Assembly (NCBI GenBank): GCA_012841485.1
Contig: DUUU01000178.1
Span: 1 to 10,111 of the forward strand
Length of the DNA stretch: 10,111 bases
DNA from: Armatimonadota bacterium
Lineage (GTDB): Bacteria; Armatimonadota; JAAZEB01
Direction: 5' to 3'
Shown: piece by piece, positions 6,658 to 10,111 of the stretch
How the letters are laid out: every line of letters begins with the position of its first letter
Position numbering within the stretch: the stretch's first letter is position 1
Position numbers and translations under genes: made by a program
The notes under the pieces: generated by a model
Told to the model about the DNA's origin: nothing
Seen by the model: the letters and a program-made list of their open reading frames with translations, nothing else
Database searches by the model: none

Positions 6658-6686
6658 ATTATATCGATGGCTCCGAGGAGTGTCAA
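6658..6686 (-). promoter_or_regulatory. Perfect consensus sigma70-type promoter, minus strand
   Basis: On the minus strand TTGACA (6686-6681) is followed after exactly 17 bp by TATAAT (6663-6658), identical to the sigma70 consensus at all twelve positions and at ideal spacing. It points toward the NYN/cold-shock gene, with predicted transcription start near 6651. Such strength in a GC-rich background is unlikely by chance and suggests high-level or stable-RNA-like expression. Confidence 0.85.
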
Positions 6687-6705
6687 CGCAAGCCATGCGA
6701 TGCGG

Positions 6706-6726
6706 CGAGCGCCTGCTTCTCGCTCG
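6706..6726. promoter_or_regulatory. Dyad between the divergent promoters
   Basis: CGAGCG (6706-6711), 9 nt, CGCTCG (6721-6726) is a perfect 6-bp dyad lying between the two divergent -35 boxes (6681-6686 and 6758-6763). It is a possible shared operator, but this is weak evidence because such short GC-rich dyads arise by chance. Confidence 0.2.
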
Positions 6727-6757
6727 GAGGTGGCACACTGCAAGGGCTCTGCGGCGC

Positions 6758-6787
6758 TTGACAGTTGGGCGTGAAGTGTGGTCCAAT
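6758..6787 (+). promoter_or_regulatory. Probable hflX promoter
   Basis: A perfect TTGACA (6758-6763) is followed after 18 bp by TCCAAT (6782-6787), a 4/6 match to the -10 consensus. The predicted start near 6794 lies 28 nt before the Shine-Dalgarno-supported GTG at 6822. It is weaker than the divergent promoter on the other strand. Confidence 0.5.
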
Positions 6788-6812
6788 AGTGGTGATGACT
6801 ACTATCCGATCT

Positions 6813-6819
6813 GGAGGGG
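6813..6819 (+). promoter_or_regulatory. Ribosome-binding site for hflX
   Basis: GGAGGGG ends 2 nt before the GTG at 6822, and its GGAGG core leaves 4 nt. The spacing is slightly tight, but this is the best site near the 5' end of the frame. Confidence 0.55.
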
Positions 6820-6821
6820 AT

Positions 6822-8123
6822 GTGACGAGAGCACCTGAGAAGATCCGCGCGGGACAGGACTGGGGAGAAGCGCCAAGGCGACATGCCACCCAGAAGGCGC
6901 TGTTGCTCGGAATCGATCCTGGCGACGGCAGCTTCGAGCGCTCGGTTGATGAGTTGGAGTCGCTCTGCGCCACGGCAGGGGCCCAGGTCGTGGGGCAGGT
7001 GGTGCAGCGGCGTGACACGCCCGACCAGGCCACCTATCTCGGCTCCGGCAAGGCGCAGGAGGCGGCAGAGCAGGTGCAGGAGTTGGAGGCGGATCTGGCC
7101 ATCGTGAACGCGGAACTGGCGCCGACGCAGCAGCGCAACCTGAGCCGCGTGTTAGGCGTCACCGTCATCGACCGGACCCAGCTCATCCTGGATATCTTCG
7201 CCCAGCGTGCGCGCACGCACGAGGGGAAGCTTCAGGTGGAACTGGCCCAGCTCAACTATCTCCTGCCGCGTCTGGCGGGAATGTGGACGCACCTCGAGCG
7301 CCAGGCCGGCGGCATCGGCACGCGCGGCCCGGGCGAAAGCCAGCTCGAATCGGACCGGAGGCATATCTCGCGGCGCATCCAGACGCTGAAGCAGGCGCTG
7401 AAGGATGTAGCGCGCCATCGCGCGCGCGCGCGTGCCTCGCGACAGCAGGTGCCCTTTCCCGTCGTCGCCCTGGTGGGCTATAGCAACGCCGGAAAGTCCA
7501 CGCTGCTGAACACGATCACCGGTGCCCATGTCTACGCCGACGACCGGCTCTTCGCCACCCTGGATCCAACCACGCGCAAGGTGCGCCTCCCGGTGGGGTG
7601 GGAGGTCCTGATGACCGACACGGTGGGCTTCGTGAGCAACCTGCCTCACCACCTCGTGGCCGCGTTTCGCGCCACGCTCGAGGAAGTGGTGGATGCTGAC
7701 GTGTTGGTCCATGTCGTGGATATCAGCCACCCGGATTGGCCGGACCAGGTGGATGCCGTGCATGACGTCCTGGAGCAGCTGGGCGCCGCGGAGAAGCCGA
7801 CGATCACTGCCTACAACAAGATCGACCGGGTGGAGGATCGGGCGAGCATCCAGAGCCTGGTGACGGAGACCCCGAACGCCGTGGGGATTTCGGCGCGCAC
7901 GGGCCAGGGGGTCGATGACCTGCTTCACCGGGTGGAGGAGACGCTCGCGGCGAGGCTGGTGCCGGTGGAGGTGACGATCCCCTACCGCCGGGGCGATCTC
8001 GTCGCGTTGTGCTACGAGCGCGGGCGTGTTCGCTCCCGTGAAGACGGCGCCGAGGGGGTGCGGCTGCGCGTGGATCTTCCCGCGCATCTCGCCGCGCAGA
8101 TCAAGGATCAGGTCGCCGCATAG
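6822..8123 (+). CDS. hflX: GTPase HflX
   Basis: HflX is a ribosome-associated GTPase that binds the 50S subunit near the peptidyl-transferase centre and can split stalled or hibernating ribosomes under stress. The 433-residue protein, numbered from GTG 6822, has the full architecture. The N-terminal HflX domain includes YLGSGKAQE (about 72-80). A linker carries the family signature RGPGESQLESDRRHISRRI (168-186). The G domain carries G1 GYSNAGKST (219-227), switch region DPTTRKV, G3 DTVGF (266-270), G4 NKID (332-335) and G5 SARTGQG (357-363). GTG 6822 is preferred because GGAGGGG lies just upstream. An in-frame ATG at 6795 almost coincides with the predicted transcription start and could be used leaderlessly. 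It is monocistronic, divergent from the NYN/cold-shock gene and convergent with the next minus-strand gene. Pairing with another RNA-metabolism gene is suggestive but may be coincidental. Confidence 0.95.
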   Translation: MTRAPEKIRAGQDWGEAPRRHATQKALLLGIDPGDGSFERSVDELESLCATAGAQVVGQVVQRRDTPDQATYLGSGKAQEAAEQVQELEADLAIVNAELAPTQQRNLSRVLGVTVIDRTQLILDIFAQRARTHEGKLQVELAQLNYLLPRLAGMWTHLERQAGGIGTRGPGESQLESDRRHISRRIQTLKQALKDVARHRARARASRQQVPFPVVALVGYSNAGKSTLLNTITGAHVYADDRLFATLDPTTRKVRLPVGWEVLMTDTVGFVSNLPHHLVAAFRATLEEVVDADVLVHVVDISHPDWPDQVDAVHDVLEQLGAAEKPTITAYNKIDRVEDRASIQSLVTETPNAVGISARTGQGVDDLLHRVEETLAARLVPVEVTIPYRRGDLVALCYERGRVRSREDGAEGVRLRVDLPAHLAAQIKDQVAA

Positions 8124-8132
8124 GCAAACACG

Positions 8133-8168
8133 CTCGAAGGGTGTTCCCGCTCCCGTCGAGGGAGGCGG
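8133..8168. terminator. Hairpins between convergent hflX and the exported-protein gene
   Basis: The 45-nt gap between the stops at 8123 and 8169 holds two mutually exclusive hairpins. One is CCGCTCCC (8147-8154) with GGGAG-g-CGG (8160-8168), an 8-bp stem with one bulged G and a GTCGA loop. The other is CTCGA (8133-8137) with TCGAG (8156-8160), enclosing GGG/CCC. There is no T tract. The position fits a bidirectional terminator. Confidence 0.4.
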
Positions 8169-8717
8169 TCACTCTCCCAGCTCCCACCGGACGCGCAGCG
8201 CCGGAGTGAGCCCGGAGACGCCATCGCCGGGGGTGGCATACTTCGACCAGCGCAAGCGGGCTTCGACGGTGAGGTTCTCGCGGTCCACGATGCGCCAGGC
8301 CGCTCCCGCGGAGCGGGCGAGGCCCACCATGCGCTTGGCGCCGCGGAAGGCGGCGTAGTCCGCCCCGACCCCGGCGCTGAGCAGGATGCGGGGCGTGAGA
8401 TAGTGGTGGTGCATTCCCAGGAAGCCCACCACATAGTCTCCCGGGTCGAAAGCGCCGCCGCCTCGGTAGAGATACTCCGTGGTCATCTCGAAGAAGTGGC
8501 GCTGGCCCCGCCTTTTGCCACCGATCCGCGGGTCATTTTGCGCGCTGCTTGAGGACCAGACCGTAAAGGGCGCCCCCTGGCTGGCCTCGTCGGGGTTCAG
8601 CCGGCCCGCGGTGAGGTCGATCTGCAGGGGGCTGTTATTGGCCCGAGCGGGTGAAGTACAGAACCCGGCAACGCACGCCCCGGCCAGAAGCCACGGCATC
8701 AAGATACGCAACACCAT
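8169..8717 (-). CDS. Exported protein, probable small outer-membrane beta-barrel
   Basis: This is a 182-residue protein of unrecognised family. An N-terminal Sec signal peptide is clear: MVLR, a hydrophobic stretch to about residue 20, then SPARA with likely cleavage before N27. The cysteines at 14 and 20 do not sit in a good lipobox. The mature part has alternating polar/hydrophobic strands with Gly and aromatic residues, for example FFEMTTEYLYRGG (75-87), DYVVGFLGMHHHYL (94-107) and RILLSAGVGADYAAF (110-124). It ends TPALRVRWELGE, consistent with a barrel of about eight strands. Size and strand layout recall PagL-like lipid A deacylases, but the His-x-Ser of that family's last strands is not seen (RWSKYA here). 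ATG 8717 is chosen because AGGAGG lies 7 nt upstream and the signal peptide starts there; an upstream in-frame codon at 8765 would spoil it. It has its own promoter at 8808-8836. Confidence 0.7.
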   Translation of the reverse strand: MVLRILMPWLLAGACVAGFCTSPARANNSPLQIDLTAGRLNPDEASQGAPFTVWSSSSAQNDPRIGGKRRGQRHFFEMTTEYLYRGGGAFDPGDYVVGFLGMHHHYLTPRILLSAGVGADYAAFRGAKRMVGLARSAGAAWRIVDRENLTVEARLRWSKYATPGDGVSGLTPALRVRWELGE

Positions 8718-8723
8718 CGGGCA

Positions 8724-8730
8724 ACCTCCT
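8724..8730 (-). promoter_or_regulatory. Strong Shine-Dalgarno for the exported-protein gene
   Basis: AGGAGGT on the minus strand, with its AGGAGG core 7 nt before ATG 8717, is near-perfect and fixes the start immediately before the signal peptide. Confidence 0.75.
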
Positions 8731-8807
8731 CGCGCGCGATCCACCCTCCTGATGGGGGTACCCATCTGCCCCCCGAGCCCGTAACGGCGGCCTCGCGGCT
8801 ACGCGCC

Positions 8808-8836
8808 AGTATAGCACGCGCCGGAGCCGCTGTCAA
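8808..8836 (-). promoter_or_regulatory. Near-consensus sigma70-type promoter, minus strand
   Basis: TTGACA (8836-8831) is followed after exactly 17 bp by TATACT (8813-8808), matching 11 of 12 consensus bases. It points at the exported-protein gene. Predicted transcription start is near 8801, leaving a leader of about 84 nt that contains a small hairpin, ATGGG/CCCAT, near 8752-8765. Confidence 0.8.
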
Positions 8837-8885
8837 CGGAAGAAACAGGCCCTGGGATTCCGACGTAAGGAGAGGGCCGCCCTCA

Positions 8886-8909
8886 CGCGCGGAGCTTCAG
8901 CTCCGCGCG
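8886..8909. repeat. 10-bp perfect palindromic hairpin
   Basis: CGCGCGGAGC (8886-8895), TTCA loop, GCTCCGCGCG (8900-8909) forms a perfect stem. It lies in the 320-nt noncoding stretch between the minus-strand SDR and the exported-protein promoter. It may act as a terminator for the SDR, about 130 nt past its stop, or be a REP-like interspersed palindrome. There is no T tract. Confidence 0.55.
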
Positions 8910-8937
8910 ACGCCTCTCCCTCCCAGGCCCCGCAAGC

Positions 8938-8968
8938 CTGCGTTGCCCGCGCTTGTCGCCCAACGCAG
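8938..8968. terminator. Possible terminator hairpin downstream of the minus-strand SDR
   Basis: CTGCGTTG (8938-8945) pairs exactly with CAACGCAG (8961-8968) around a 15-nt loop, 70 nt past the SDR stop on the minus strand. The stem is moderate and lacks a T run. The rest of 8837-9037 shows no gene or recognisable RNA. Confidence 0.35.
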
Positions 8969-9037
8969 CCCGGCAGGGCTTGGCTCGCAAGCAATGCGGA
9001 GGTTGATCGCCGTGCGCTTTCAAGGGGTGAGCGGCCC

Positions 9038-10111
9038 TCAGAGGAGATGCTGGTCGCGCAGCCAGGCTTCGGTGGCCTGCATCGCCTCGTCGAGGGAGAG
9101 GCGCGGCTCGTAGCCAAGAAGCGCGCGCGCCTTGGCGATGTTCAGCCTCCCCTGCTTGCTGTATTGGGCCAGATCCCAATCACTGAAAGGGGCATGGCGC
9201 GTGAGGTGAGCGCGGAGGCGCATCAGTCCAGAGCGAGCGCCGCGCACCAGGAGGGGCGCCGGCTCGTACTCCGGCACGCGGGCGCTGGGGCCAAGAAGCC
9301 TATCGATGGCGCGAATAGGGGGGCGCAGCGCGCGTGCCACGGGCGATTCCGAACGCACCGAGGGAAGGGGCTCCGCGTTCAGCATGCGCCGATAGTGCTC
9401 GAAGAACTCGCCCCAGGTGATCCCATAGTCGTCTGTCACCAGAAACGCTTCGCCCAGGGCCGCTTCTCTCTCTCCTGCCAGGAGGAGGGCATCTACCAGG
9501 TGGTCGATGTAGACGGCGTTGCAGGTACCACGACCGCCATCCACCAGGAACCAGCGCCCCAATTGCATCTGCCGGATTGGCATCAGGGTGAAGCTGGGTG
9601 AGCAGGGCCCCCAAACGAACGTCGGACGCACGATGGTGGCCTGTAGCCCGTGGCTCGCGCTGAAGCGGCGGACCAACTCCTCGGATTCGATCTTGGTATC
9701 GGCATAGGGAGTGCCCGAACGCATGAGAGGGGCGGTCTCATCCGCGCCCTCGGAGAGTATCGGGCCGTGCACCGCGGAGCTGCTGAGATGAACCACGCGC
9801 AGACTGTTGCCTCTCGCGGCCGCTTCCAGCACGGCGCGCGTGCCCTCCACGTTGGTGGCGTGGCAGAGAGGCCATGCGCCTCTGGCGCCAGCGCAATGAA
9901 AGACAACATCGCACCCCTGGAGAGCCGCCGCCATCGCCGCCGGGTCTCGGATGTCGCCCTGCACCAGCTCCACATCAGCGCGGCTGACCCACGCGGCTTT
10001 GCTCCAGGTGTGCACAAGCACCCGTACCTGCGCCTTCTCCTCGAGAGCCAGCCTCTCTGCCAGCCGGCTGCCGATGAGGCCGGTGCCGCCGGTCACCAGA
10101 ACCCGCCGCCC
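9038..10111 (-). CDS. Extended SDR, NAD-dependent epimerase/dehydratase family (N-terminus cut by window edge)
   Basis: The frame runs from the right edge (visible start GRRVLVTGGTGLIGS) to a TGA at 9038-9040. The GTG at 10096 is the valine inside the first beta strand and not a start, so a few N-terminal residues are missing. Numbering from that GTG, the cofactor motif is GGTGLIG (3-9), followed by GDIRD (47-51), the strand VVFHCAGA (64-71) and TNVEGT (81-86). The active-site serine region is LSSSAVHGP (104-112), and the catalytic pair is Y131 and K135 in YADTK. The substrate-binding part includes RPTFVWGP and AVYIDHLVDALLLA. All extended-SDR residues are intact, in contrast to the other SDR in this window. 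Relatives include nucleotide-sugar epimerases, 3-beta-hydroxysteroid dehydrogenase-like and dihydroflavonol reductase-like proteins, and the substrate is unknown. About 357 codons are visible. Confidence 0.88.
   Translation of the reverse strand, partial: GRRVLVTGGTGLIGSRLAERLALEEKAQVRVLVHTWSKAAWVSRADVELVQGDIRDPAAMAAALQGCDVVFHCAGARGAWPLCHATNVEGTRAVLEAAARGNSLRVVHLSSSAVHGPILSEGADETAPLMRSGTPYADTKIESEELVRRFSASHGLQATIVRPTFVWGPCSPSFTLMPIRQMQLGRWFLVDGGRGTCNAVYIDHLVDALLLAGEREAALGEAFLVTDDYGITWGEFFEHYRRMLNAEPLPSVRSESPVARALRPPIRAIDRLLGPSARVPEYEPAPLLVRGARSGLMRLRAHLTRHAPFSDWDLAQYSKQGRLNIAKARALLGYEPRLSLDEAMQATEAWLRDQHLL

Noticed and set aside
7419..7430. Alternating CG run as a possible Z-DNA or regulatory site
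   Set aside because: It is only 12 bp and lies inside hflX, where it encodes Arg-Ala repeats of the linker helix; it is explained by coding and GC bias.
8169..8717. Lipoprotein signal at Cys14 or Cys20 of the exported protein
   Set aside because: Positions -3 to -1 before either Cys do not fit a lipobox, whereas ARA followed by Asn fits ordinary signal peptidase cleavage.
1..10111. Mobile elements, CRISPR arrays, tRNA or rRNA genes, phage or defence systems
   Set aside because: No transposase or recombinase motif, no regularly spaced repeats and no tRNA-like conserved elements were seen on either strand.

Overview
This window is about 10.1 kb of GC-rich bacterial DNA, by eye well above 60% G+C, with dense bacterial gene packing. 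Several features suggest a Gram-negative-type or diderm bacterium of a high-GC environmental lineage. These are a signal-peptide protein with beta-barrel-like alternation, sigma70-type promoters with clear TTGACA/TATAAT elements, GTG and possibly TTG starts behind good Shine-Dalgarno sequences, and a sugar-type dehydrogenase/epimerase set of a kind common in phyla such as Armatimonadota, Planctomycetota or Chloroflexota. The phylum cannot be fixed from sequence alone. There are no rRNA or tRNA genes, insertion sequences, CRISPR arrays or phage genes.

Left half (1-5300, + strand). A 5'-truncated gene, possibly nucleotidyltransferase-like, ends at 440. Four co-oriented enzyme genes follow: an M20 zinc amidohydrolase/peptidase (565-1821), a zinc-binding medium-chain dehydrogenase (1876-2910), a Gfo/Idh/MocA oxidoreductase (3049-4116) and an atypical extended SDR (4190-5245). 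Gaps are 54, 138 and 73 nt, and a strong hairpin at 5261-5292 closes the group. It looks like a catabolic operon for a sugar, polyol, sugar acid or N-acylated derivative. The substrate is unknown, and no transporter or regulator is present in the window. The 138-nt gap before the Gfo/Idh/MocA gene folds into an unusually long interrupted hairpin.

Middle (5299-8123). A minus-strand gene encodes a three-part protein: NYN (PIN-like) nuclease domain, Cys/His cluster, cold-shock domain. It is preceded by a perfect consensus promoter (TTGACA, 17 bp, TATAAT) and a leader of about 255 nt containing a 13-bp inverted repeat with nested helices. Divergent from it is hflX, the ribosome-associated GTPase, with its own TTGACA box. 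The two divergent genes both point to RNA or ribosome metabolism.

Right end (8124-10111, minus strand). hflX converges on a small exported, probably beta-barrel protein that has its own near-consensus promoter (TTGACA, 17 bp, TATACT). About 320 nt of noncoding DNA with two hairpins follows. Last is an extended SDR (NAD-dependent epimerase/dehydratase) with intact motifs, cut off at its N-terminus by the window edge.

The most interesting objects are the NYN/cold-shock fusion with its strongly promoted structured leader, the long hairpin at 2910-3023, and the uncharacterised four-enzyme operon, whose SDR lacks the canonical catalytic lysine.
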